From contig NC_092676.1 of the NCBI RefSeq assembly GCF_964355755.1, positions 8,536,288 to 8,600,287 of the forward strand: a stretch of 64,000 bases of DNA, in the 5' to 3' direction. The position numbers and the translations under genes are program-made. Under the pieces are notes generated by a model that saw only the letters and a list, made by a program, of their open reading frames with translations, was not told the DNA's origin and did no database searches. The stretch's first letter is position 1, and each line of letters begins with the position of its first letter. This document shows, piece after piece, positions 1 through 11,707 of this stretch. The stretch is from Antedon mediterranea. Lineage: Eukaryota; Echinodermata; Crinoidea; Comatulida; Antedonidae.

Positions 1-202
1 GTTCAAATGATTCTACTGAGTCTCTACAATACACATAAAAAGATGATGAGTTTATATATAATATCATCGACAAACTAGGTGTGTCTAGCTCTAACCATCA
101 ATATGTATGAAATTTGCAATATGTTATAATCAACTATGCAACAAATATTTACATTAAACATTACTTTGATATACATTTTAAGCACATACAGTACTCTTAA
201 TA

Positions 203-350
203 AGCTCTGTCTACAATATTAAACTAGTTTGATGTGATGTGCCCTAATATGGTAGTGAAAAGCCCAAATATGGTAGTGATGACATCATCATGTCCATATA
301 TGGGCACATCACATTTTGATGTCATAAAGTTTAATAGTGTAGACTGATCT
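203..350. mobile_element. TA-flanked MITE, family B copy 1
   Basis: The left end AGCTCTGTCTACA and the right end TAGTGTAGACTGATCT form an imperfect inverted repeat that continues inward (TTAAACT, then GATGTGATGTGCCC against GGGCACATCACATTTTGATG). A TA dinucleotide lies on each side (201-202, 351-352), as expected for Tc1/mariner-type insertion. The middle carries the ATATGGTAGTGA motif twice. Related copies lie at 38150-38245 and 39643-39809. There is no coding capacity. The superfamily is inferred from the TA duplication only. Confidence 0.75.
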
Positions 351-352
351 TA

Positions 353-1271
353 ATATCTGTGTCCCATAAATAGAGCTTGTCTGTAGTGTTAAAACATAAA
401 TTTGTTTCCAGGAAGGTGTACCCATAGGGGTGTCCCCTGAAAAGGAATGCCAAGAGAGGTTGTACATTTCTGAGTGTCACGAAACCTAAGACCACGAAAG
501 CTGTCTATGTGATACCAAAGGCAGTGACGTAACACTGAGGCCTCTAGTTTAGGGATGAAACAGTGGACATATTTTAGTGTATAACTTTCTCCAGTTCCTC
601 CTACTCAGGGGCCTGCATAAGCTCCAGGGCCCTTGGGTTTAGCCAGTGAGCGCTCATAGTCGTTATACCACCTGATCAGAGTAGGATCAAGAATGCAAAA
701 AAAAATCTGTTATATACATCAAACATGTTTAATTTGACTTTGTAGAACACATAAACACTATGAAGTGACTGAGTATTTTTAATCATAATTATGCATAAAT
801 AAGATGAATATTTTGATTTAAATAAGGTATGTAATATGAATCAATATCTATAGGGTTGCTGTTAATCACAATTTATCGTGGGCGGATCTGGGATGTTGAG
901 AAAGGAAGCCCAAAAAGGGATAAGACATTTGAAGGAGAAAGAGGATGTTGTTGCCTTTTCATGCTTGCCTCCCCTTCACACTCCCCAACAACTTTTCTGA
1001 ATTTATGTCAATTTAATTTTCCTTTTTGTTGTGTATACCAACCACCATACTTAATACTTAATTGTATATGCAATGCACATACATATTTGGTTCTAATTTC
1101 AATAAATAATGTGCAAAAGTACAATTTGTACATATATTAACATTTACATATGAATTAATTGAGTATGTATTTACATTATATGTGAAAGTGTATATTATAT
1201 AAACCGATGGTGATATACTGAAAATTAAAAATTAATTAATTAATAAACAGTGATGATGAGGACATGATTAT
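353..1271. other. Non-coding stretch, no gene seen
   Basis: No exon, RNA gene or strong repeat is recognised. A segment near 600-690 (GGTTTAGCCAGTGAGCG, then TCGTTATACCACCTGATCAG) resembles 2498-2545, so it is probably an old dispersed repeat. The 94-codon open frame at 856-1140 starts at TTG, is low-complexity and resembles no family I know, so I do not call it a gene. Confidence 0.5.
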
Positions 1272-1625
1272 GAGTGGTGTAATGTAGAGGACTATGAGGC
1301 CCCTGGTTTAGGGACACTAAGAGTGGTGTAATGTAGAGGACTATGAGGCCCCTGGTTTAGGGAAACTAAGTGGCCCTCCCACACTGGATGAGTGGTGTAA
1401 TGTAGAGGACTATGAGGCCCCTGGTTTAGGGACACTAAGAGTGGTGTAATGTAGAGGACTATGAGGCCCCTGGTTTAGGGACACTAAGAGTGGTGTAATG
1501 TAGAGGACTATGAGGCCCCTGGTTTAAGGACACTAAGTGGCCCTCCCACACTGGAGTGGTGTAATGTAGAGGACTATGAGGCCCCTGGTTTAGGGACCCC
1601 AAGTGGCCCTCTCACACTGGAGGAC
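1272..1625. repeat. Minisatellite, 49/66-69-bp alternating units
   Basis: Six copies start at 1272, 1321, 1390, 1439, 1488 and 1554. Each begins GAGTGGTGTAATGTAGAGGA and contains GAGGCCCCTGGTTTAGGGA. Short units are 49 bp. Long units (66-69 bp) add the block AGTGGCCCTCCCACACTGG. Copies are nearly identical, so expansion was recent or the array is homogenised. The arrangement short-long-short-short-long-long suggests unequal exchange between two unit types. Confidence 0.9.
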
Positions 1626-1731
1626 TCATAGTTTTTTTTTTAAATATGCAAATACGTTTTTAGAGAGGAAAGGATTGGAATTAGAGGAATTAAATAAAAA
1701 TGTGATTGGACAATGGGACATATTTTTACCC

Positions 1732-2371
1732 TTAAAGACACTTTCCCTACATTTTTTAGATCTATTTTAAGATCACAAACTATATTTAATCTAAAAATAA
1801 TACTATATGGTCCTATTGCGATACCTTTTTGTCTTTAAATGGTTAAAAATGTGAAAAATAAGTCAATTCTAATAATTATAGCGACCCGCTATAAATCCCA
1901 AAATGCATTGCGCGCGGATTGATAAGTTTTTGTTTTTCTTCTGTAATTCACCCACTTTTCGATCGATCGTGAGGCCAAAACAAATGGAAGACTCCTAACT
2001 TTTCAGCGAAAATACCGGGTTTTCCCCAATTTGTATCAATGGAGTCTGGCAAAAATAGAAAGAAAATTAATGCAGCAACTATACAACCTCAGGCTAGGTA
2101 TATAGCTAGCGTACGATGTTCGTACGTTACCAATGTTTACCAGCTAGGCCTACAAAACTAAGCCTAGCTAGGCTAGGCCTAAAGACCGTCCACGAGAGGT
2201 CAGTCGCCGTGAGCTACCTAGGTAAGTGCATTGTTTCTCACTTTTTATCATAATTTACCATAAAACGTACATTTAAGACAAGGAATGACCTGGTTTAATG
2301 TTTTTAAAGTACTGTAATATATATGTATTATTTTTACAAAACGTCACAAATTGTAGGGAAGGTGTCTTTAA
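1732..2371. mobile_element. 640-bp non-autonomous DNA element with 20-bp inverted ends
   Basis: The left end TTAAAGACACTTTCCCTACA is matched by the right end TGTAGGGAAGGTGTCTTTAA as an inverted repeat with one mismatch. The octamer TTTTACCC lies immediately left of the element and again one base beyond its right end, so an 8-bp target duplication offset by one base is possible. Internally there is a GC-rich segment around 1885-1920 (AGCGACCCGCT, TGCATTGCGCGCGG) and no open frame. The superfamily is not certain; 8-bp duplication would favour hAT-like. Confidence 0.7.
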
Positions 2372-2576
2372 GTTTTACCCTTAATTTAAGTGTTTTCCTT
2401 AGGTAAGTGAATCATTTGTGAATACCCCTTAAGGCAATTCTTAAATTTTAAGGGTAGGTATTGCCCTTGCCTAAGTGGGATTGATGAATACGGCCACAGG
2501 GTTTAGCCACTGATCACACATAGCCGTTATGCCACTGGATTATATCAGATATAGAATCATACATGCATGATACTTG

Positions 2577-3717
2577 CAACAACTTGGATCTGAAAAAAGC
2601 CTTCGATACGGTGAACCATAGCATTCTAATAAATAAATTATATTCATACGGGATTCGGGGGTTACCATTGGCTTTTTAAAAAAATTACCTATATAACAGA
2701 AAACAATATGCGAGTATAAATGGTATCGATTCAAATGAACTTTCCATAAGTTGCGGTGTACCCCAAGGGTCAGTATTGGGGCCTACATTGTTCCTTATAT
2801 AAATTATGTCAATGACATTGCACATGTGACTGACTACTTTGATACTCGTTTATTTGCAGACGATACCAGTTTGTTCCATACTTTTAATCCACATGATGAT
2901 ATTGACATGCAGTATATAGATAGCAAATTTAAAAATATTGTGGACTGGTGTGATTTAAATAAATTAACCATTAATACAAAAAAGACAGAGTATATAATTT
3001 TCCGTGGTAAACACACGGCTATTAAAACTAACGGAGCAATACATGTTAAAGGAACAGAAATTGACGAAGTAGAATCAACCGTGTATATAGGGGTCACACT
3101 TGACAAAAAACTCACATGGAAAAATCAAATTAATAAGGTCAACAAAAGTGTTAGTTCCAAGGCAGGTGTGCTCTATAAACTGAGAAATTTTGTTTCTAAG
3201 TCAATTTTTTTTGTTTCCAGAATATTTTTCACATGCCCAGCATCGTCACTCAACGAGATTTCAAGCAGGGGAAATCTTGCCATTCCAAAATACAAAAGTA
3301 ATGTTGGTCAATTTTCTGTCCGATATTCTGGTGCTAATTCATGGAACGAGATACCAGAAAATATTAAACACGACTCTAAAATTATATTTAAACGGAAATT
3401 AAAGCAATTCTTACTTTAGTTATATAATTATTTATTTTATTTATCTTATTTATGAAAAAGTGTAGTAATATTTGAATTTTAAAATATATAAATGGGATTG
3501 TTTTAACTTATTAAGTTTTTATTTTTAGGCCTGTGTTAAAGAAATTATTGCCCATAGTTGTACAAATTTAGTTAAGTATAATTTATGTAAAAGGGGCTGG
3601 ACTTGATTAGTGTTTACACTATTTTCTAGCTCCTTCCTTATGTTTTAAAATTTAATATTATTTATCATTGTAAAACAAAATATTATTTGGAAAATAAAGT
3701 TGAAGTTGAAGTTGAAC
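2577..3717 (+). pseudogene. 5'-truncated non-LTR retrotransposon (LINE), reverse transcriptase remnant
   Basis: Translation gives the reverse transcriptase blocks LDLKKAFDTVNHSIL (from about 2585), GVPQGSVLGPTLFLI (about 2755-2800) and LFADDTSLF (about 2853-2875), then the thumb-like region YIGVTLDKKLTW. An in-frame TAA (about 2675) replaces the expected Trp after PLA, a second stop and frameshift fall right after LFLI, and material is missing near 3215 before the C-terminal part SWNEIPENIKHD. The endonuclease domain is absent, so the copy is 5'-truncated, as is usual for target-primed LINEs. The 3' UTR ends with AATAAAG followed by short TTGAAG repeats (about 3693-3715), a tail seen in CR1/L2/Jockey-like LINEs. 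The exact clade is not resolved. This copy cannot encode an active enzyme. Confidence 0.88.
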
Positions 3718-3896
3718 ACTGGATTGATTAGATTCATTCAGTTACAGAGAAATACATTAATTATTCTCAAATTCAAAAGAAGTATTTTCACACTTATATA
3801 ATTATTATGTTTAAACTACAGTATGGAGTATACAGTAGTTTTAACACAACTAGGTAGATACTCCCTATAAAGGTGATAATTTGAGGACCAAACAAA

Positions 3897-4515
3897 GTGA
3901 CCCTTTGAAAAGGGGTTGACCATTGATGTAAAACATATATTGCCCTTTGTTTGTTTAACAGGAAAGAGCCCCTTTGAAAAGGGGTTGACCATTGATGTAA
4001 AACATATATTGCCCTTTGTTTGTTTAACAGGAAAAAGCCCCTTTGAAAAGGGGTTGACCATTGATGTAAAACATATATTGCCCTTTGTTTGTTTAACAGG
4101 AAAGAGCCCCGTTGAAAAGCGGTTGACCATTGATGTAAAACATATATTTCCCTTTATTTGTTTAACAGGAAAGAGCCCCTTTGAAAAGGGGTTGACCATT
4201 GATGTAAAACATATATTGCCCTTTGTTTGTTTAACAGGAAAGAGCCCCTTTGAAAAGCGGTTGACCATTGATTTAAAACATGTTTGTTTAACTGGAAAGT
4301 GTCCCTTGAAAAGGGGTTGGCCATTGATGTAAAACATATATTGCCCTTTGTTTGTTTAACAGGAAAGAGCCCCTTTGAAAAGCGGTTGACCATTGATGTA
4401 AAACATATATTGTTGTTCGTTTGTTTAACAGGAAAGAGCCCCTTTGAAAAGCAGTTGACCATTGATTTAAAACATGTTTGTTTAACTGGAAAGTGTCCCT
4501 TGAAAAGGGGTTCGC
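3897..4515. repeat. 69-bp tandem array open on both strands
   Basis: About nine units, each CCCCTTTGAAAAGGGGTTGA followed by a block with ATGTAAAACATATATTGCCC and TTTGTTTGTTTAACAGG. The period is 69 bp; some later units are shortened and carry GATTTAAAACATG instead. Because 69 is 23 codons and the unit has no stop in some frames, long repetitive open frames appear on both strands (138 codons plus, 173 and 227 codons minus). They have no domain, and no Met-led host reading frame is implied. Each unit contains a 3'-splice-site-like string (TTTGTTTGTTTAACAG). Confidence 0.9.
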
Positions 4516-4599
4516 CATATTTTTGGTTGTTGGACAGTGGCTTGGTCCTTGGAATCAGATTTTTGGCTGCTAAATAAAGTTTTGCGGAGTGCTGGCTTA

Positions 4600-4955
4600 G
4601 ATAATATGGCCGAGCGGTTAAGGCAGGGGCGCCGTTTACCGTATCTAAAGAGCCAACAACAACATCGGCAAGGGTTCGAGGCCGACTCGCTCCTAGTTCT
4701 GGTGGTGGAACAAGTCTTCTCGGATAAGGACTATAAACAGTAGGTCCAGTGTACACAGTTATAACCTGTGTGTACTTTAAAGAACCCAGTTCATTATTCG
4801 AAAAAGAGTAGGGGGTTACCCCGGTGAACTGGTTCACACAATAGCCCCTGTATCAGGAGGATTACCACCTATCTGATAGGACAGTGATTAATTCACTATT
4901 GGTAATCCTTGGCCACATTGCCTAAAGACATAAAATAAAATAAAATAAAATAATA
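4600..4955 (+). mobile_element. tRNA-derived SINE, full copy with (ATAAA)n tail
   Basis: The head is tRNA-Leu/Ser-like. An A box lies in TGGCCGAGCGGTTAAGGC (4607-4624) and a B box in GGTTCGAGGCC (about 4672). A tRNA-unrelated body follows (GGACTATAAACAGTAGGTCC, then TAGGGGGTTACCCCGGTGAA) and the 3' tail is about five copies of ATAAA near 4930-4953. The same body recurs at 31968-32240 (minus) and 56790-57127 (plus), which makes this a dispersed family and not a functional tRNA gene. Transcription would be by RNA polymerase III from the internal boxes. Confidence 0.88.
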
Positions 4956-5289
4956 CCTTGTTCTTAGCCTCTGCTTCCTTAATTAATGTTTTATGTCACT
5001 AAAGTCATGAATATTAATGAGTTATGCTTGCTTTTAAAACCAGATTATGAGGGTAGTTAAAGGTTGGAATTTACATTTTGAATGTAATATATCAAATTAT
5101 GTTTATTTAAAAAAACTATTTACTATTTTAATGTAAATCTATGTTCAGAAATCTGGGTTGGATAAAAAATTACTAAAATGGGTGTAGTGTTAAGAATTTC
5201 TTTATAATGGAGCTCAACTTTGGAATAATTTAACCTTGGTTATAAAATGTACCTCTTCTTGATTTAAACTTCATAAATGAAGTTTAAAT

Positions 5290-5575
5290 GTTTACTTTTA
5301 CAATAATATTAATGTTAGCCCGTGTTTATTTATTTTATACAGTTGTTTCTTTCTTATTGAATTATTGTTGATAGATGAAAATGTATGCATTATGACTAAT
5401 TTATTTTTGTGACAGGAGTCAAACCTTGATTAGCGAAAGCTATTTTTTGGCTCCTTTTCACACACATACATATTGTATTGTATTGTATTGTACTATATTT
5501 ATGTATGATGATGTGAATAAAGTTGGTATATATATTAAACATATATTATGTTCAAAAAAAAAAAAAAAAAGAATA
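5290..5575 (+). mobile_element. Possible LINE 3' end with A-rich tail
   Basis: The string CTTGATTAGCGAAAGCTA followed by GGCTCC resembles the 3' UTR of the LINE remnant at 2577-3717 (CTTGATTAGTGTTTACACTA, then AGCTCC) in the same orientation. It is followed by TATTG microsatellite repeats, an AATAAAG and a run of about 17 A (5553-5570). There is no coding part. I infer a short 3' fragment of a related LINE. The 4956-5289 segment before it has nothing recognisable. Confidence 0.4.
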
Positions 5576-6145
5576 AAACCGTTCACATGACATCAATTTT
5601 CATATCTTCAGTTTATTATTTGGGATTCTGTACAAAACGTTCGATAGTGGACACAGCATCTGAAAAAACGTAACATAGCCCAAAGTTTTCTCCTGCCACC
5701 GATCTGAAATTTGGCTCAATGTGAACATACCTTAAGTCTGTTTTTAGTCATAGTATCAATTTTATTTTCAAATAGAATGGGGGACATATTAACACCCTCT
5801 CTGTAAACATCCACAAATTAATGACCATGTATTTTCAATTTCCATTTACAGTAAGTAACGAGAGGATAACATTTATGAATGAATAAATACTTCACTACAA
5901 CAACATACACATGGGTAGTAAAGAATTTACGGAGACGACAAGATGATGTAAATATTGTCCAGACTGTAATGTCATGAAGCAGGTGAACTATCAATTGATG
6001 GCAGCAGATGCCAGAAGGCCGACTCGCATACGCCACTCATTTTCAGGTTAGGATAAACACCGTCCTTCTAGCCAGATTCGGAGTGGACAATCCCCTTCCC
6101 ATTTTGAAACTTTAAAAATAGGATATTCCCAACAATACAGTTGCA
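5576..6145. other. Non-coding stretch, no gene seen
   Basis: Unique-looking sequence between the A-rich LINE-like tail and the hAT-like element. No exon, RNA gene or repeat was recognised. Confidence 0.4.
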
Positions 6146-6153
6146 ATATAAAT

Positions 6154-7750
6154 CAGTGGTGGCGCCAGCGGGGGGGCTACGGGGGCTCTAGCCCCCTCGT
6201 CGGGGAGCCTAGCCCCCCCGTCGGGGAACACGGGTACTTTTTGTCGGGGAATATAATATACAGTAAAAAACGTTCGCGTTCACTTCATATAGCTTCAGCG
6301 CCTAGAAAACCACGACGTTCCATTAACCGTGAGAGTACGTCAGAGAGCTATTATGCACTTTTATGCATTCATTTATTGCCAGCGATCTAACTTACTACTA
6401 AACATTAGCTAGGTACGCACTTGTCTGGCGGTATCCCTTTGTACGAATCGTTCAACGTAGGGTCGAGACGCGTGATATCAAGTTCCATCCAGGGACCAAA
6501 ATGTGTAATGTAGTTATTTTCCAGGCGAAGTTTACCGACGGTTACCGAAGGGAACACGGGTACTTTTTGTCGGGGAATATAATATACAGTAAAAAGCGTT
6601 CGCGTTCACTCCGTAGCTAGATTCAGCGCCTAGAAAACCGCGACGTTTCATTGACCGTGAGAGTACGTCAGAGTGATATTATGCACTTTATATGCATTCA
6701 TTATTGCCAGCGATCTAACTTACTACTAAACAATAGCTAGGTTCGCACTTGTCTGGCGGTATCCCTTTGTACGAATCGTTCAACGTTGGGTCGAGACGCG
6801 TGATATCATGTTCCATCCAGGGACCAAAATGTGTACTGTAGTTATTTTCCAGGCGAAGTTTACTGACGGTTACGTCGTGTACTGCGTCAACGTACGCTAC
6901 ACTACAGCAAAAACGAATTACGTTAATTGTTCGTATGTTCACCAATTTTTTTAATTTACAAGTAGGCCTAACCTTCTGTACCGTGGGGCACCTAAAATAA
7001 ATTTTTCATCCATTACTAAACAAAAAAACATGCCATTTTCGCTTAGCCAACATCTTATTATAGCTAAGTTATTACATTTTCAATGTCCTGTATGTCATGA
7101 ATTTCTCACCACTCGGAAGTCCAGATGGTACGCACGCATACACTTGGGAGGAATAAACTTACTTCACCGACTGAAAAAGTTCTACGCTTGCGTTTTTTAA
7201 GCCTCTAGGCCTGATGTTTCCGAAGTATAAAATGCAATTTTTTGAAGACCTGCAGCTCTAGTTTTAAACAGTTTCTTAGCTCAGCCCCAACAATAAAGCT
7301 GGTCATATTTCGAAGTACAAGAAGTCCATTTTCCGGGACCTAACATCTCTATTTTTCAAACATTTCTTAGCTCAGTCACAACCTTGATAGGGACTTATAT
7401 ATTTTGTTTCATGTTTTGAAGTATAATAAGTCCAACTTCCGGGACCGCCAACTATATTTCTCTAAATTTTCTTTGAACTTTTATTTTTTAAATTGAAAAA
7501 TATGGATTGAAACAGTCATCGCGCATCGTTTTTTTGCACACAGTATTTTATTTATGCATTATAAAAAATGGAAAAAATGGCTACCCTAAATCTGATTAAA
7601 ATGACCTCAAATGACGCTAGAACGCGTTGCTTCCGGGGGCTTCGCCCCCTGGACCCCCACCGGGGGCCCTTGGCGGCCCCCTGCCTAGTGATAGCCCCCC
7701 TCGTCGGGGAATGTAGCCCCCGCGTCGGGAAGATCCTGGCGCCACCCCTG
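6154..7750. mobile_element. hAT-like non-autonomous DNA transposon, 1.6 kb
   Basis: The left end CAGTGGTGGCGCCAG and right end CTGGCGCCACCCCTG are inverted repeats. They are flanked by a perfect 8-bp duplication ATATAAAT (6146-6153 and 7751-7758). CAG...CTG termini and an 8-bp target duplication are the hAT signature. Subterminal regions are strikingly G/C-rich (CTAGCCCCCTCGTCGGGGA, and GGGGGCTTCGCCCCCTGG near 7635). The interior has no transposase-like frame, so it would need a helper. It contains a tandem duplication of about 326 bp. The perfect duplication suggests a fairly young insertion. Confidence 0.92.
6224..6875. repeat. Direct duplication of about 326 bp inside the hAT-like element
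   Basis: The block starting GGGAACACGGGTACTTTTTG and ending in AGGCGAAGTTTACCGACGG occurs at about 6224-6548 and again at about 6551-6875. A few per cent of bases and small indels differ between copies, so the duplication arose after the parent element formed and has aged moderately. Confidence 0.88.
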
Positions 7751-7819
7751 ATATAAATCAATCACACTAAAATTAGATATTTCCATAAATACCAAATATT
7801 TCACTTAAGTCAATAAATA

Positions 7820-7993
7820 TTTAAAGATTGTCCCCCAAAAACATGAAAAATGAAGATTAATTAAATTAGACTTTGAATAGTTTATTTTGTAGTTTTAATA
7901 AAGTTAATCAAATGAAAAAAAAATGTTAAAAACTATTATTTAACAAAAACAATTAAAAAAATAATTTTTTAGGGGGACAATACATCCTTAAAG
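7820..7993 (+). mobile_element. MITE family A copy 1 (internally deleted)
   Basis: Starts TTTAAAGATTGTCCCCCAAA and ends GGGGGACAATACATCCTTAAAG, inverted ends of the family whose fuller copies are at 28468-28796 and 53793-54128. The segment ATTAGACTTTGAATAG is shared with those. At 174 bp it lacks about half of the interior. Confidence 0.8.
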
Positions 7994-10040
7994 ATTTGCC
8001 TTAAAGTGGTAATTACTTAGAAGTTTTTCTTTTAGCTTAAAGTGATGGTACGGATTTCGTTGTCACCCTGTCCTGTCTTTGCTTTATAACATTTATACCA
8101 CATTTTTGGGGCCCTCTACTGACTTCCAATATAAGTCATATATATAAGGGATAATAAAAAAAACCAACTTACAGTTAGCATGAGGTGTTCTTCTTTATTC
8201 CTTGCATATGAGATGGCACAGTAGTTATAAATAGCACAAAATAGTCAGATCCTAGTTTACAATGAGGCTAATATTTGATAGCGCAAGTAGATGAGTCCAA
8301 TGTTAGATTAACGTGTTGTGTGGCAGCTATGTTGATGTGCAAAATGGTTTATCCTTTACAATTCTCAAAACTATTTGTCAAACAATTGTAGTTGATATTC
8401 ATAAATTCCATATGTTTGTCTTTCTTGTTCTGTTCTCTGCAAATTATCTTATATTTCAAAATAAGATGCTCGGTAGGAAGTAAACAGAAGAAACAGAATC
8501 GTTGCAGGTCAAAAGGTCAAACAAAAACATGGTCAGGTAGGCCGAAAACGCAAAGCATTACAAACGAACAAAACTTATCCATAAGCTTTTAATTTTCGCA
8601 TTTGAATCAATTGCGTTTATTTAGTTCATATTAAATGTAGTCACTTTTTGAAAATCTTGTGTTTCTATGAGATTTATGTTTTGTTGTCGCGTTTCAATCG
8701 CGTGGTATTTGTACTTCAGAAAATGTAGTCGCTCCTCTTGAATTCCTGATTTCGTGATAGGACTGTCGATTATACAGTTCCGATTTTAAGTACATCGTTC
8801 TGTTAACTGTACTTTTGCCAGACAAATTCAATTAAACTATGAATTAATCAATGGGAGAAAATCAGGAACAAATATCGACACAAATAGTCCAAAATGATGA
8901 TAATCGATCTTTTAACGTATCACTAAAGATGTAATAATAAACGCTCATACACAAACTGTTTAATGAACAAGTTTAAACGTATACATGATGAATTTATAAT
9001 GAATCGAAGAAAGTATGCAGTAACATAGGTTGAAATGTAAAATGTCATTAATGGTGTTGAAGGTACAAACATATTGTAAAAGGTATAAAGTCTTGGCTTC
9101 TACAATACTGTTACTCAATGTCCTATTTTACACGATATATTTTTATCTAATTTTTACTTGACAAGTATCAATGGCATCTGATAATAATAATCCTTTAATA
9201 CGCGAAAGTGGTTCATGTTATGTCTTATACAATTCCATTTGACACCAAGAAGCTGAAGTTTGTAAGAATTAATGACCTCAAATCTACCCACTATTCATTT
9301 ACAAGTAAAATAAAAAAATTATATAAAAAAATACCTAATTTACACTTATTTTAAAAAGATATATTCCATATAACAATTAATTCCCTGATTTTATATATAT
9401 ATTAAAAAAAAATAATAATAACTTAAATAACAGAGCCTTTTCATTGGGTGGAAGTTTAGTTTTGACAAAAAAGATGTTAAGAATTAAGACACTTCATATT
9501 TTCAAAAAATCACTCAGTTTTACTGCCAAATTAAGTTATGTGTTTTAAATACTTGTTTATTATCGGTGTGACCAACTGGGTGCCATGATTAGCAAGAAAT
9601 TACCTTTTAGTGTATATTAAAAGAACAGGGTACTGGCTAATCTATATCATCAGGAAGGATTGAAAGATCAAGATTAATTATAAGGATTAAAATTTGTGAA
9701 AATCCAAACTGAAGTCTTCAAAAACATGGCAAATTGTTAATTTTGAGTACAGTTGAGCTGGTTAAAATTAACTGTAGTAATGTAGCTAGCAACGCCTTAG
9801 TGTTGGTGATTTGGCCATAAAATAGTTTGGTCAGAGAAAATATAACATATGAGATCTTCTTAATTGTAGATGATAGGTGAAGTCTACAATTCAAACTCAA
9901 AGTTCCTCTGATCATATTAAATTTTGATTTCAATTTTTAATTGTTTAAGCAAAAGTATTACTTTATAACAATATGACCTGTATGTCAGGCTAGCTAAGGC
10001 ATTTGTAGCTACATTAAAATACTGGTCCTACATGCAAAGC

Positions 10041-10129
10041 CAGGGGTGAATCTAGAATGTTGTTGAAAAGGGCTGAAGGTAGGTCTGGTTTAAGACCTCA
10101 CTTTCAGCCATCCTCTGGATCCACCCCTG
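10041..10129. mobile_element. Tiny MITE, hAT-like ends (89 bp)
   Basis: Left end CAGGGGTGAATCTAGA and right end TCTGGATCCACCCCTG are inverted repeats with a few mismatches. Internally GGTTTAAGACC is a small palindrome. CAGGGGTG...CACCCCTG ends resemble hAT-type termini. The flanks share only AAGC, so a target duplication is not convincing. Confidence 0.55.
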
Positions 10130-11707
10130 AAGCCACCCCATAATAAACAACAAGCATATTACTGTATAAACCAGTTGGCCACTACAAGTATACCACGGAA
10201 AAAAAATATATTGAAAAAAAAATTGAATTAATCAGGGTTAGAAATGATCTCGCTTGACAATCACAACACCGACAACTGGTTTGACGAGACAAACTACAAT
10301 TGCGATACGCGGAAAGCATACCAAAATGTTATTACATATTGTGTGTATTAGTGGAAAGACAAGAAGCAACCACATTAACAACATTGAGCGCTCTGATTGG
10401 TTGAAAGTTATTATCAAACCAATATTTTATGAAATGTCAAGCCAGGTCATTTAAGTGTCAAAGGTCAATTTATGAGGCAAGGTAAATGGAAATAAAAAGC
10501 ATGATTTTTTGAATGAAAAAATTTGTAAAGTATACCAAAAAAAAGTTGCTCTAAAAAGGGTTTTATTTGATGCATAAAAAAGAAATAAAACCATGAAGAT
10601 GTGCTTATGAGATGTAGCTGATTTCGGCCAACGAAATGCTTTAAAAATAATGGAAATGAGTGGGTAAAATGTAATTTTAATGCTAAGTGTTATTATTATT
10701 TTTATCAGGCATTATATACTTAGAACATGCTACTCGTATGTAAATTTGTATTGTTTGCTTTTGTACTTGATTATCTACATTAAATGTTAAAAGTGTTATT
10801 TATACATAGTATTAATACAGTAATATAAATTAACTAATAAATATTATTTAATTAAAAAAATGATTTAACACATTGATTGATTTGCTTATTATAAATATCA
10901 TAGAGATACAAATAGACAAATAAAACATTAGATAAATAAATTTGTTTAGAATACATAATTTTTAGGATCTATAATTAATTCATGCAAAACCTGAAATTTG
11001 TTGTTGAGAAATCAAACATAAAAGCTGATACCTTATCTTGATGTTTTGGCAATTAATGTATTTACACCAAGAATGATGGCATTATTTACAATAAATTATT
11101 CCAAAACTATAAACTTATTATATATTATTATTTAATATTATATATTTGATGTGTGTATTTATTATTTATTTATTCTATAATTAATTTGTTATTTAAGCAT
11201 TTGTGAGCAGAGGTTACGGACTGGAAGCAAAGTGTAGCAAGCTGGAGGAACTTGTAGTGAATCCTTAATGAAGGCTAGAATCAAACAAATATAAATCAAT
11301 AATAACTTAATATTCATGTAAATATATGAATATTAATATACAAAAAATTAATATTCATTAGTTTTTGTGATTTAAACAATTTTGATTGAAATTTCGTGCA
11401 TATAGAAAGGCAAAGGAAACGAAAGCATTAATGAAGCATAAAAAGTGAATATTGAGAGAAGACAGAAAAATAAACATTCGTTAGTAAAGGTAATATAGAT
11501 ACAGACATACACACAGATAGTCGAATTGTTTGTTACATTACAATGAATAAACCATGACATTTTGAAGAAATTTTCTATTATATTCATTATATTTTATATT
11601 ATATTTGAACCACTTTAATGTAGTTATATAGTTGTTATAATCAATTAGTATTTTTGGTTTTTTTTTCTTTTGATGATACGTGATTATCCAATAGGTACAC
11701 TGTTTAT

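Noticed and set aside
2751-3419. 222-codon frame as an intact reverse transcriptase
   Set aside because: Its first part is out of frame with the real RT sequence, there are stops upstream, and part of the C-terminal region is missing. It is a LINE pseudogene.
4607-4700. tRNA gene candidate (A and B boxes)
   Set aside because: The spacing and the shared downstream body with other copies show a tRNA-derived SINE, not a tRNA gene. The same applies at 52332 and 49600.
3816-4837. 173- and 227-codon minus-strand frames and the 138-codon plus-strand frame
   Set aside because: They arise from the stop-free 69-bp array (and the SINE next to it) on both strands. A real protein on both strands is implausible.
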